Assembly: GCA_964017235.1 (NCBI GenBank)
Contig: OZ024935.1
Span: 92,131,207-92,195,206 of the forward strand
Source: Sabellastarte sp. h YS-2021
Taxonomy: Eukaryota > Annelida > Polychaeta > Sabellida > Sabellidae
DNA length: 64,000 nt
Reading direction: 5' to 3'
The stretch's first letter is position 1. Every line of letters starts with the position of its first letter. Positions 13,204 through 25,280 of this stretch are shown piece after piece. Below the pieces are notes generated by a model. That model did no database searches and had not been told where the DNA came from. It was given only the letters and a program-made list of their open reading frames with translations. A program made the position numbers and the translations under genes.

Positions 13204-13287
13204 TAGGAATAATCCCCTCCCAAACCACGGTATACGCAGAATGGTAAAATTCAGTGTATACCGTGGTTTGGTCAAGGATTATTCCTA
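13204..13287. other. long near-perfect hairpin
   Basis: 13204-13235 pairs with 13256-13287: an outer 12-bp stem (TAGGAATAATCC), a 4x4 unpaired internal loop, then a 16-bp perfect stem (CCAAACCACGGTATAC), closed by a 20-nt loop. Size and shape fit a pre-miRNA-like or MITE-like hairpin. The internal symmetric loop would be unusual for a recent MITE but common in miRNA precursors. No expression evidence is available from sequence alone. Confidence 0.6.
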
Positions 13288-16200
13288 TAATAGACTTATC
13301 TACTGCATTACAAGATTTCATAATCCAACTTTTTATATTTTCACAGAATTAAGTATATTTATGAATAATACATTTTTACAGGTGAGTTTAGAGAGTGTAA
13401 ATTGTGCAATTTTTAACAAATACCAACCAACATTTTTAATTGTTTGAAAATTTACATCTATATTAATCATAATTTTTGGCTGAAAAATAATTATTTAGCT
13501 TAAAGTTTTCACAGTATGGTAGGTATTATGCTTGAAAAACATTTTTTTTTTCAAATAACGGCGAATTTAGATCCATTCTCATAAATAATAGAGAGTTTTG
13601 TGTGAAATAATAACAGCACTCTGAGTGAACCTACGTCTAAGTTAGTTAATTTTTTTCCAGGTTTGGATAATCCAGGGATGGGATATGTTTAGTAAAACAA
13701 AAAAATGAAAAAAAAATGTGATTTAAATGTAGCAGAACCAAAAGTCAAAAAAAAAAAAACTAGCGAATTTACATCACTCACTCTATCTCCAGGTCACACA
13801 GCGGCAAATTTTAATGGCGATTATCAGCCAATAGAAAATTCTTAAATGTTCTTGGTGGATTCCTCAATATTTTTCGTTCGTCTTCAGTCCTCTTCATTAT
13901 TCGCCACTTCAAAGCGACAAGAACCTTTTGTTCAAAATTGTCGCCTATTTTGAGCAATTTTTAAGTTCGCCATGAGTATCGCCACTATAGGTAGCAGAAA
14001 TCACAGATCGCATTCACTCAACACTACCTGTAGCTAATTTGTGGGTAATTGTAGTAAAATCGCCAGATATCTTCACCATTTTGTAGGATATTCTCTGTAT
14101 ATTCTTGCTTTGGAAGTATGAGGACTTTTTCATCATCTGACCACAGTTTCCTGCCTTTTTTCCGGCAAATTCTGGTGAATTTGAAGCCACTTGTATTCTT
14201 GTTTTTCAAATTGTATCACCATCTCCAGCGTGTGACCTGGACATTATTCATCACTATTAGACTTATAACAAGCTCCAAAGAACTTGTCTTCAAAAACTGT
14301 GGGTTCGAATCACAGTTTGACACAAAAATGGTCAAACTGTTCTGATTTCCTCTCACCTCTGCACATTCAATCTTAATGTGTGTTCTTCAACTGACAAAAT
14401 TGATACACATTATGGGTTCGATAGTTTGAATATTACTGCACCAACGATTGGATGACTTTGTTACTGACAATTATGTCAAACAATTATAACTTTTGTATTA
14501 TGTTAAATATATTGGCTTACAAAATTTGTCTATAGAAATAACCTTTACATAGTTTAGGTAAGGGATAATGATGGGGTATTTTGCTGTTACAAGTCTGCTA
14601 AAGATTATGTTTTTGAGTGTTACTCATTTCTCTATGTTTCTGTCTGTTTATCAGTATTTGATTTTACTTCAAAACTAATGGAAGCATCTATATGATTTTT
14701 TATTTATGTCTGTAGGGCATGACAAAAGGGAAAAGTGATTAGATAAAGGGAAAGATTTGGATCATGTGCTCCAAGATTGAAAAAAATTGAACGTACATGA
14801 ATCCCATTTTCGTTGAATTTTTAGTGTTTTTGCCTTTGTATTCAACATAACCGGTACTTTAATAGTAATGAACAAATGTCTTATGATTTTGTCTATATGT
14901 GGATGGGGCCTGAGCAAAGAGGAAGGAGTGATTTGATTTAAGGAGAGATCCGGATCAGATATTTTTGACACAAAATTATCTTGAATTTTCATTACATCTT
15001 ATTTTTACTATAGAATAAGAAATCTAAAATTCGCTAGGAATCTAAAATTTGCCACCTGTAAAACCTTAAGCCTCTCCGACATCCCCTCGTACATGCACCT
15101 ATGTCCTGGTTACAGAGAAATGTCGCCTTATTTACAAGGGACACATAAGCTACCCTTGCGATTTTATGACAGAATATCAAGGTCGCACAGACCCCGCAAT
15201 GAAAATTGGCATGCACATTTTCTTTGTGTGTAGGTGCACATTCCCCTTGCTAGTGTTGCAAGATCCCCCCATTCACTTGCAGGGTTTGCATGTGCCGTAT
15301 AATACACTCACATGTACCTTGCATCCATATTATCCCACTGTGGAGGCTGTAGCTAGTCGCAGTCTGTCCTTTGATGTTCAAGCCCCATACAAAACACCTT
15401 GATCATGATTTATACAAAATGGTTATTTTTTTCAAAATGTTCTCTTAGTATCAAATGCCTAAGACTTATATTACGAGACATTAATTAAAGGGGAAGGTTT
15501 TCATTCCTGTACCAATATCTGTTCAATTTTACCTTTGGTGTAATCAGAGATGCTATATGCAAAAATCACCAATGACAACTGTCTCTTGGGGTATTCCCCA
15601 TCATCTGTTTAACAATGACGTCCTCTATCAATTCTTATATGCACAGCAATAAAGACGCCTTTGATATTTAAAATAATTTGAGACTCTCAGAATATGTGTA
15701 TCTTTAGTTATTTATTTCGGAATCCGTTTTGACAGGGATTGAGTGATAAGAGAGTTTAAGATTTTTGTTGTGCCAAATTTGTGGACCACATTCCCCTTAA
15801 TGGCACAGTCTCACTGTTACGTTTGGTTGTAACAAGTCATATTTAAATTTGGCTTCACCACTTTGCCCTCATTGTTCAGTAAATGGACCTCATGTGGGTA
15901 TAGCGTGCAGGTAAAAGGTAAACTGCCACAGCATAGCCATCCCCCCTCCCCCCAATCCTCGAGAGTGTACACTTTAATTTAAAATGTGGGTTTTTGAAAC
16001 GTTTTGAAATAGTTGTTACATCTGCCACCTGTTTTATGTCAAACATGGCTTACCCGGACCCTTTGGAAATCATTTATATAATGCCTGTATTTACTGTGTA
16101 AATAGAATAAAAATTCATTAATTCTTCAACTTTAAGAAATTCGTTTGAATTAAAATTTTTACTACATAAATGACATGTTTCTGCTTAAGAGCATAATGCA

Positions 16201-16365
16201 GACTTAAAATATCAGCAGAAATAAATGTTACTATCGAAGGTTATTAGTGAATGTCTAGTGTCTGGTGGAAATTTCAACCTATGTAGTATGGGAAGTCAGT
16301 TAATTGCATTCAAAGGTTTTGTGACGTCACACTTTTAGATTTGTACACAGGATAAAGCGTAGACT
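13288..16365. other. AT-rich non-coding DNA
   Basis: No recognisable gene. Short poly(A) runs occur (for example 13749-13760). Two diverged copies of a block lie at about 14690-14760 and 14880-14960 ('gt.tgtagggcatgacaaa' / 'gtggatggggcctgagcaaa', then 'gtgatt.gat.taa.g'), an old short tandem duplication. Confidence 0.4.
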
Positions 16366-17245
16366 TGCTCCAAGTCTTTGTATTTGTATCCATCAGTAAC
16401 CTGAACAGTTAAATTTAAATTGGGGACCTTTACCAGGGCTATCTGTTTCTCCAAAAGTCATACAGTACTCATATATACACAAAAGACAAAAGGACTTGGT
16501 GATAAATGGTCATCCTTGAGCCTCTATCTTCCAGTTAGGGGAATGTCAGTTACTTGTGAGTTGGGGCTGTACCTGTACAGTCGGATTGGTTAAATAGCGC
16601 TTTGAGTCCTGTAGTATATGGAGATATTGCGCTGAGTATAAATACATACATAACATAACATAACATAGATATAGTGGTAATATAATAATAATAATAATAG
16701 GATTTATATAGCGCAAAATTGATGCAAATCCTCTAATGCGCTTGAGTCCAAGAAGGGAGAGTCCAGGGACAGGCATGGGTCGACATCTAAAAAGCGCCCG
16801 CCAGGGTATAACTAAGGTGGGGGGTATGCCAGCCTAAACAAGTAGGTCTTTAGATGGCTTCTGAAACCATCTATTGTTTGTTGAGATCTGACAGTCTGTG
16901 GCAGTAATATGGGTAATAACTCCAGCTGTAGACTTGACATATAACCTGTATCTTCTTACCTTGGGGATGTTTTGTATCTTCTTACCTTGGGGATGTTTTG
17001 TCTGAGCCCCCACAGTTGTAGATAGTGCAGGCGGTCAGTTAGACTTGCCCCAAGTCTTTGTATTTCTCATCCCAACAAATCTGACATACATGAAATCATT
17101 ATGCATCCATTTGAAGAGGGAAAAATCCTTCTCTATGCTGAAATACAAATGTCAGCCCCACATTCTGGTAAAAAAAGTCATACAGTCCTCATATAATACC
17201 TAAGACAAAAGGACTTGAAGAAAGTCTAGCGGTCAGTCCTTCTAT
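16366..17245. repeat. pair of diverged direct repeats around an internal segment
   Basis: 16366-16530 and 17036-17220 share 'agacttgctccaagtctttg' / 'agacttgccccaagtctttg' (a 7-bp stem, AGACTTG/CAAGTCT, with a 3-nt loop) and 'gtcatacagtactcatata' / 'gtcatacagtcctcatata' followed by 'agacaaaaggacttg'. Between them lie AACAT/ATA microsatellites (16643-16699), a LINE tail (16680-16920) and a 26-bp tandem duplication ('tatcttcttaccttggggat' units, 16952-17003). The nature of the flanking repeats is unknown. Confidence 0.45.
16680..16920 (-). pseudogene. 3' end of a CR1/L2-like LINE (relic)
   Basis: The minus strand reads a degraded version of the conserved tail of many LINE reverse-transcriptase ORFs (RWFQKPSKDLLV, compare F-K-x-x-L-K-x-x-L-F) with an in-frame stop. 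It is followed by a 3' UTR containing 'gcgctatataaatcc' and a (TTA)n run as 3' tail. Similar 3' ends occur at 54890-55220 and 63115-63310. Assignment rests on a short match. Confidence 0.4.
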
Positions 17246-17412
17246 TCAGAGTTTATCTTTGGTGTTTACCTCATCAAAACTCACTTCCGGAATGGGAGGG
17301 GTACAAGGTGCTATAGCGTGTCACTACAAATGCAGTAACACAAAGAAAACAAAATGTGCAATTCTATTACCAAAACTTCCCAAATGACATGGAAACAAAT
17401 TTATCACAAATG

Positions 17413-18125
17413 AAGAATGTAATCAGTAAATATGGGTAGACTATACTCTGAAAAAAAAATCAGTAAATACGCGTATTTACTGAATTATGAGCTGTGTTGT
17501 TTCACAAGTTTACTGGTTTGATTTTTAGTAAATATGTGAAATGAAACTTTCGTGTGCACTGGTTGTAAATATAAAATATTGAACTGTAAACCAAAGTGTA
17601 CATTATATTGGAACATTTTACTACTAAGGACCAATAACATCCCTGCAAACAGTTCAAGGTAATTTAAGTTGTCACCATTTTTATGTGACTGATACATAAA
17701 AAGTGTTGTTTTTTTTAAACTGGAAATTAACAAAAAAATTTAGAAATTAATCTAAACTTGAGTTTCAAAATTTTAACATATTTTAAGTCTACTTTCATTC
17801 AACAGAAATGTTACCTTATCAATTAAGACAAAATTATTTACATCCAAACAAGCCCACATGTATTCTTTAAGAATCTATTCTTAACCAGAGATTTTCAGTG
17901 AGTAGTTTATTTTATTTCAATCAACTTGAAGGCTTAATATTTTGCCATTTTTTTGGTAGATATATATAAGGTTATTGGTTTGGCTTCCGGTATTACACGT
18001 ATATTACATTACACGTATTTACTAAAATTTTCAGGGAATACACATATTTACTGATCAAATCAGTAAATAGGCTTAACTACTAAAAAAAATATTTAGTAAC
18101 ATATTTACTGTAACATATATACGAA
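17413..18125. mobile_element. putative non-autonomous element with recurrent TCAGTAAATA motifs
   Basis: The left end carries 'aatcagtaaatatggg' and, at 17460-17483, a perfect 24-bp palindrome whose half site is TCAGTAAATACG. The right end (about 17993-18125) carries 'cgtatttact', 'catatttactgatc', 'aatcagtaaatagg' and 'catatttactgtaac' in inverted orientation. The body has only short open frames. Inverted, repeated subterminal motifs suggest a DNA transposon derivative, but I cannot fix the exact ends or a target duplication. Confidence 0.4.
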
Positions 18126-18189
18126 AAATTCTTATGTGACGTTGTTAAAGCTACAATATTTATGTTATACCTACTTCTGGCAGTGAACC

Positions 18190-18349
18190 AAGGTCCCCAG
18201 TGGCCTAGTGGTTAGCAAGTTTGGCATCTAATCATAGGCTGTCACCTCTGTGGGTTCGAGTCCCACAAGTGGCAATTCTGAGGACCTGTCCTAATATGAC
18301 CCTGGCTGTTGAACAGGACGTAAAACCCCAACTTTGACCCCCAACTTTG
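18190..18349 (+). mobile_element. tRNA-derived SINE with 14-bp target-site duplication
   Basis: The tRNA-like head 'tggcctagtggttagc' (A box) and 'gggttcgagtcccac' (B box) is followed by a short body and the tail 'gaccctggctgttgaacagg' plus 'acgtaaaaccccaactttg', where the last 'accccaactttg' unit is repeated. TCTGGCAGTGAACC lies on both sides (18176-18189 and 18350-18363), an exact target-site duplication that defines the ends. The exact duplication and intact promoter boxes suggest a comparatively recent insertion. Confidence 0.88.
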
Positions 18350-18464
18350 TCTGGCAGTGAACCTATTTAGTGTCTCCTTTTCAAGGGACGCTTCACTATA
18401 CCAATTTCAGCGAAATTGAAACCTAAAGCATGCATACACATTAATAAGGTAGCTGGCACACATG

Positions 18465-18620
18465 AAAATATTCAAACTTTGACACCCATATTTTGCTCTG
18501 ACACTGCTTGGTTATATATACGCACCAGGCAGAGTCCAATTTGCAACACAGTTGGACTATTTTTATGTCCGCTGTACTACCAACTTTCATGTTTTTTGAG
18601 ACAAGTCATTTTGACTTGCC
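18465..18620 (+). repeat. two-hairpin dispersed repeat, copy 1
   Basis: Shares with 22358-22511 and 25115-25280 an upstream block ('attcaaactttgacacccat') and two hairpins. The first is ACAGttGGAC...GTCCgCTGT at 18548-18575; the second is CAAGTC/GACTTG at 18602-18618. No ORF. I do not recognise the family. Confidence 0.55.
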
Positions 18621-18839
18621 AAGTTAACTCAAATATGTATTTAGTTTTGTATGATTTTCAAGTGTGATAAAATTACGTTTAAAGGCTTTGCACAGTATTT
18701 CTTGGATTTTATGGCGCTTGATATTTGGAAGAATAATGTTATTGTAATATATGATAAATTCAAAAGCAATCGGAGAGCTCTAACCTCCATGCGTGATTTA
18801 TGAAAACAACGAAATAAGTAAACTGGATAATCCAGATCT

Positions 18840-19212
18840 TTGATTTTTTGTTTGTATCCAGGAGGTGATCCGAGTCACAAAATTTAGGGGGATTTAAGTT
18901 GGACCAAGACACAAGTCATTTTGTTATGAATGATCTGGCCAGTAGTATTTACGTAATCCGGCCTTAAATAAAATAGACAAACAAGACTACTTGGAGAGCG
19001 CACCAAGGTATATAATAAAAAGTAAATGGGAAATCCAGATTTTTTTAACCCAGATTATTATCAACATTAGTCTTTTTAATGGGATCTAAGTTTGACCAAG
19101 ACTCAATGTGTTGATTTTTTTGTTCATGAAGTTCCAAACAGTACTGGTAATACAGCTAACAAACAGACAAATAAGTGGTCATGAAAATAATATCTTCTTT
19201 GCAGAGTTACAA
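18840..19212 (+). repeat. two copies of a dispersed repeat
   Basis: 18840-18990 and 19030-19212 both carry 'atccagatttttt', 'aagtttgaccaagac', a 'gttcatga.gttcc' block, 'cagtactgg.aat' and an ending 'aacaaacagacaaa'. The second ends 'gtcatgaaaataatatcttctttgcagag'-like (split by substitutions). Same family as 37020-37215 and 52330-52510. Confidence 0.5.
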
Positions 19213-22200
19213 AATGGTCAATACCTGTTTAGCAAAATTAATTAAATTCTACATCCTACAAAGTTATATATGAAATGAGCAAACTAAGTAATGAAAAATT
19301 ATTCTTTTCTGTCATAAGCGACGTTATAAGGTTTTCCTCCTGTAAAATATCTCAACTAAAAAAATGTACTTGCATCTGTACTCAAGTAATTTTCCATAGT
19401 AATCATAATCAAAGATACTAAACAAAAATGTACTCATACTTGTAAGATGATCCGTGGGGTTTTCATTCTATTAAAAATCTCTACCGGATGTTAACATTAC
19501 GACAAATAATCTTTCATCTGAATTGTATTTAGTGAATGGAAATTTGCATGTATTTGTATCGTACAGTAAATAATTTTTTTCTTAAATTTTAATTCATATT
19601 TTAAACCCAGAGATGATGAAAACAAAGGGCAAATAGAACAGTTATTGAGGAGTTTTCGTGTCATGAAGCAATTTGAATGAAGCAATTTACAGGTGCTCTG
19701 GGTTAAAACTTTTCAAAATATTTCTCATCAAAATGTAATTTTAAATACGCTACTATTTATCAAAAGGCGGCCCGGTGTCATAGGACAACAAAAAATTTAT
19801 AATTTTCTTACGTACCAAACTTTCTGTTATAAAAGCCCCCTCAGGCTTTTCATATTAAATGCCAATGACCAAGGGTCAGAAACTGAAGCATATCTTAATC
19901 AAATTTAAAATGCCCAATAAATTACAGAGTTTTTCAGTCTCAATTTTATATACCATACCAAATTGACAAACTCATAATGAAACATAAATATTATTTCTCA
20001 TGTTTTACAGTAGCTGTGTTCAACCAAGAATGTGCAGTATAATAGCTTACACTTTTGACTTTATATCAGCCATGTTTGGTAACCACTACACCTTTTGAGA
20101 AAAGCAAACCTGCTGAAGAAACGATATAATAATTGTATTGTTTATAGGTGGATATTTCATTGAATGGAAATTTTTTTATACTTTTGTACATTCTATAAAA
20201 TGCCACCTCTTAAAAATGCATTGCCGCAGGGTTATTATTACAGAAATTATGGTAAGTCTAAGCATGCGTTTATCAAATGAAAATCAGTGTGTTAAGAAAC
20301 AATCCCATGTAAAATTGATTTTCAGTCACATTTTCATTAAAGTAATAGTTCTTAATAAACATCATAATAATTAATCAAAGCAAAAATGTAGAACAAAGTA
20401 TATTTTTTTGTCCAAACACATGGAAGACCACACTCAGATATTTTGGATGTCCTCATACTATGGTGCAAAAACAGACTACACCTTTATCACAGGTAATACG
20501 AAAGATAACTATCATATTTTAATTTTATTGTAATAGGAAATAAAGTCAAGAGATGTTCTTGCTTTTTCTGCTTTCACGTGTAATTGGATGGTTGTTTATT
20601 GCATTAAATGTCTTCCTTCTATGATAATTAACATTGATAAAAGTTTTTTTATCTTATTTTATATTTACTGGAAAACTGTGAGTCTGATATAATTGAACTT
20701 TATCTTACACTTTATGGTCACATTAAACTGAGCAAAAAATCCACAACCCTAGATTCAGGCTACTTTAACTGCTTAGGTAATTGGAAGCAATGGGTGATAA
20801 TTGCATATGTTACAACTGACATCTCGATTGTCAGCAAATATAATTGCGGGAAAACATAAAATATTGGAAACAAACCTTATTATACATCTGAGGAAATCAT
20901 GTACTTTTAACCCATATTTTTGAGAGTTTCATAGCAATTTATCTCAGCAGAACTGCTATGTTTTGCCTGGATGTGAGTTTTCTGTTGGGCCCAGCCTATT
21001 CGAATTGGGGCTGTACCAAAGGCATTTTATTTTCAGAATTCCGGGTGTTCTTTGAATTTGGATGAACTTAACACGAGGTAACTGCACAAGTATACAAAAC
21101 AAAAGGTTATTCACTACCACAGGTTATTTCAGAGTTAACTTGAGTCATCCTTAAAAATGTCATCAACAACATGCTTAGGTCGTGTTTTTACTGGTCAATG
21201 AGTGTATTTTTATGTGACTGGTTATTTGATTGTTATTTGTATGTTTTTGCTTCAGTATAAACTGAGATCTCTTATTGCTCAGATACAAATGTGTAACACG
21301 TGACAAGTTAAAACTAAAGGGGATAATTCACAGATTTATGTAAGTATAATTTAATTATTCTAATGAACTTAAATTTAATTTGTTTTCATTGCTTGGTGTA
21401 ATGTCAGTATTAAGTTGGCTGTAGATTAATTACTCATAATGTTAATGTAATCATGATCTTGTAACTATGTCAGAGGTTCACTGTTATACTCTGATTGTCA
21501 AGGTTGTAATATGTATTGTTATTATTGAAATATATGTATAGCATAATTGTAAATGTGCCATTTAAGTGTGATTAAAGGGTTTAATAATGGCAACAATAAT
21601 CTAGGCAAAGGAAAGAATGTACTTCTGTGTAATTATGAGAGGTCATTAAGTACTACATAAACGTTACACAGGAGCATTCAACATTTTACAGAAACGTTTA
21701 ATTTTAAATTTAGTACAATGGATAATTCCAATATGATGTCTTAAATGTCTAAATGAAATAAGCTGTGCCATATTATGTCATTGTTTATTTGTTTCTGTAT
21801 TTACAGTTAAACCGTAATTCAATAAATGTGTGTGTGAACAAATCTTTATCTCCCTGGTATCAACACCGTGGGTGGGGGTGTGTTTAACAGGGAAGTTGCA
21901 TTTATAAGGGTAAATACGTTATAAAGAGTTAATGGGTTGATAAAAACAACATAAAATGAAGGAATTTATACAGAATCATGTCATTCAACAATATTTTATG
22001 AAAATGTGCTTGTATCAGGGTTATGTAAGAGTTATATATAACTTTCTTGGCTTAATGGAATATTAGTTCACATTTAAAGTGTAATGTGTAACCATAAAGA
22101 TATACTTACTCTGTGTTTTTGTGGAATTTTTGGTTAACCAAATATGGAGGCACGCCAACAACACCACAAACACCAAAAGATAAACATAATTTAAAAAAAA

Positions 22201-22357
22201 ATGTTGTTTTCAAACTTAATTGTTTTAGGTAATAGACTACATAATTACAACTACATTTCAAAAGAGATTATGCACAATCATATGACATTATTTTAGGCAA
22301 AAGTAAATAGCTATTTACAATAAGTGATAACGTTAAGCAAAAATTCAAAATTATCGC
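19213..22357. other. AT-rich non-coding DNA
   Basis: No recognisable coding region, RNA gene or well-defined repeat was found. Open frames are short and of low complexity. Confidence 0.45.
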
Positions 22358-22511
22358 GCATAATTATATTCAAACTATTATACCCATAATTTGAACTGTG
22401 CTGTTGTGCTCTTAAACATCGCCCACTCCTGTGCACTGTAACAGTTGGACTTTTGAAGTCCTCTGTTTCTTGACCAACAACTTTTTGGAGGGGCGAGTCG
22501 TTAGACTTGTC
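22358..22511 (+). repeat. two-hairpin dispersed repeat, copy 2
   Basis: Upstream block 'ttcaaactattatacccat', first hairpin ACAGttGGAC...GTCCtCTGT at 22441-22466, second at 22494-22509 (CGAGTC/GACTTG). In the second hairpin a base change in the left arm keeps pairing as G-T, so the stem is preserved although the sequence changed. Confidence 0.55.
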
Positions 22512-23794
22512 TACTAAATAATATTGTGAAACAGATTTTCTAACCAATTTCTAAGCAATTTGTTCACTATTATTAAAGATAGCCATACATGCCTTTTTAC
22601 AGACACAGTTGTGTATTCATTTGTGCCTTTAAGAGTGGTGTTCTATATCCACAATTATTATAGTACTCACTGATAGGGTTACAACCCTGCAAACTGTCCT
22701 TTCACAGGTCAATCTTTTTCATTTGTAATGCTCCTAAACCACGACGGGAATATTTGAGTCACATAATTGCTCTGAAAGCTATCACAAAAATCTGTCTGAA
22801 ATTCTCCCACAAATCAAGAATGGTATTTCTTTTCAATCTAGAACAGGGTTTGCGATCCTCTGGTGGATATGGTGGAGCCCTCTTATTGTGCATAATTACA
22901 GTTACAAATTCATTAACAACTTCCATCAATAGAGAGATTTTAAACAATGCTTTTAAGCCTGTATATGTTTTCCCCTGACTATATATATATCAGTGATTTC
23001 TGTGTGTAGCACCATTTTCAGGTCAACACTGTGAACTGTATGGTTTTTATGTAGAAAATGGCTTAGCCAAGTAATTGTCTGCCGTGATGTTCTTTCAATT
23101 TATATTGCATCTTTGTGTAACAATTTGAATGAAAGGCTGTTCACAACCTTATTAATATGTCTGAAGTGGTGTAACCTAAAAATACGTTAGAAATATCATT
23201 AGAAGGGTAATTTTACAAAGCTTCTCCTCATTTTTCTTGCACTAAAATCCACACAGAAACGGTGGAGAATTCTATGGATATCTTTAACACTTAGTTATGT
23301 TTCTTTCATTAAATATGGTATTATATTGGGGAGGAAAACAGCTAAATTAATTGAATTTTGAAATTATTGTTACCTGTACAATTAATCATACTGTTTCAGT
23401 TGTGTTGATAATTTAAAAAGGCTCAAAAGAACAAGTGAATTATATAAATCAAGATGCACAACAAAAATCAGTTAAATATCTGTAGTGTTTGTTTGTAAGA
23501 ACTGGTGTTGTAGCATACAAGTTTTAGTACAGCATTCCAGTGAAGTGACATGATCATTAAAATATGTAGTGTTTATTCTAATACAATTCAGGCCATGGTT
23601 CACAGGAAACAGGTTTCATAGGACTTAGGTCACATGACACAGCTTATTAGGAAATAAGTAGGAAAGCACAAGTAAATTCTCTAAATTTGTCCAGGACATA
23701 GGTCATGTGACTACCACTTCCTCTCACATTCCAGAGGTGGTAATGACTGTGAGTCATCTTTGCCATTCCAATCCTTAATATAAAAGTCAAAATT
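22512..23794. other. AT-rich non-coding DNA
   Basis: Nothing recognisable apart from short open frames on both strands. Confidence 0.4.
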
Positions 23795-24380
23795 CAGTAA
23801 GAACAAGCGTTTGGGGAAATGTCCCTGTCCTTGGATCACCGTTTGAAGTCCATGTGCTACCTTGCAAGTCAGTTGCGAACCGTCCATTACCTTGTGAGTT
23901 CTACACAAGTTTTGAACCATTTAAAATTTCCATCTCTGATTTCGATACCGTGAGCATGCACAAACAATTTCGCGCATGCGTGTATGAATTTCTAACTATG
24001 GTAACCGAAGGTGTGGTCCATCATGTTACATAAGGTGGTGATTCGATTGGTGTAATACGGTAACATAAGGTGAGTTAAGGTATTGGATGTTTCACCAAAG
24101 GTGAGTTAAGTTTATTGGAGGTTGCTTCATGGTGAACAACATTTTTAGTACTGTCATCTGACTGTTACTGATGGTTAAAAACACCGTGTCCAATCAGTGG
24201 CTGTCCATGCACGCCAGAAGAGATCACTGTTTTTGTTTTGTTTGTTTTTTGTCTCCGGACTTTCATAAATTGTGGCCCAATGTGAGGAGTATATGTCTGC
24301 TCACTGAAGTTAGACAGCAATGGGCTATTCGTGTCTCTGATGGCTTTGCGCTCGTGCTAGGGGACCAAAACCCCCTTTGG
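23795..24380 (+). repeat. dispersed repeat with a 5S rRNA-derived module, copy 1
   Basis: Aligns in order with 52850-53192: 'gcgaaccgtccattaccttg', 'gagttctacacaagttttg', 'tttaaaatttccatctct', then 'agagatcactgtttttgt' plus a T-rich tract, then a module at about 24280-24350 resembling the internal control region of 5S rRNA ('gtctgctcactgaagttaga', 'cagcaatggg'). This copy is the more diverged and has an extra segment of about 250 bp before 'agagatcactg'. Confidence 0.5.
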
Positions 24381-25114
24381 CCTTGTTCTTACTTATTTAA
24401 TAACATTGTTTTGGAATTTGGAAGGAGTGTTTAATATGGAGGGTCATTATTATTCATTAATATGGATAAATACAATATTTGTGGCTAATGTTCTTTTGAA
24501 AATATGTGCGAAAAATAGACAACTCTTAACATAAAAATCAGATATGAATGCATCCGATATAAAGCATTTATTTCTAACCTGTTTTCCATCTTTGTAGCTG
24601 GTGGATAATAAAAGGTTCTACCCATTAATATTCATCTCCAAATGAACATATTTTCTGAACACAGTTCAGCTTCAGATTATTTTCCCTATATTACAACAAT
24701 ATACACATTCATATTGTTTATCTTATATTAATATGGTCAAATTTCCTCAACAAATATCATAGCTATAAAATCTAAAAGGAAAGGAGAGCCTTTTAAAAAA
24801 ATTCCATAAAATATGAGACAAATGTGGTGAGTGGATGGTATTGTATTATCCTGGTATAATTAAATATTTTACAAATGTGAATAAAGGGAAGACATAATTA
24901 GCATGTCTTTTTTTAATTTTTATAATTACCAAAGTAATATCACTTTTTTAAAAAAAAAAAATATGAACAAAAATCAATTTTTCCTGAAGCCAGCACATAA
25001 CTGTAATTGGACGTGTGTAATTATAAGACATTTTTTATTCACATTATTCGGTGTAATATATATTTCTTTAAAATTTCAGTGTTAGTATAATGCCATCTTA
25101 AAAATTCTATACCC
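24381..25114. other. AT-rich non-coding DNA
   Basis: No recognisable gene; includes an A run at about 24950-24961. Confidence 0.4.
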
Positions 25115-25280
25115 TGGAAAATATTCATACTATTGTACCCATAATTCACATTATCTCTACCCATTTAAATGAAATTGTGCATGTACTGCTATTCACTGTA
25201 AACCACTACAGATGGACTGTTTTACGTCCTCTGTACGGCCTATTGGCAGATTTTTAGAAGCAAGTCTTTTAGACTTGTAA
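25115..25280 (+). repeat. two-hairpin dispersed repeat, copy 3
   Basis: Upstream block 'attcatactattgtacccat', first hairpin ACAGatGGAC...GTCCtCTGT at 25208-25234, second CAAGTCTTTTAGACTTG at 25261-25277. Confidence 0.55.

Noticed and set aside
18465..25280. Hammerhead ribozyme or riboswitch in the two-hairpin repeats
   Set aside because: No hammerhead core (CUGAUGA...GAAA) or known aptamer signature could be seen.
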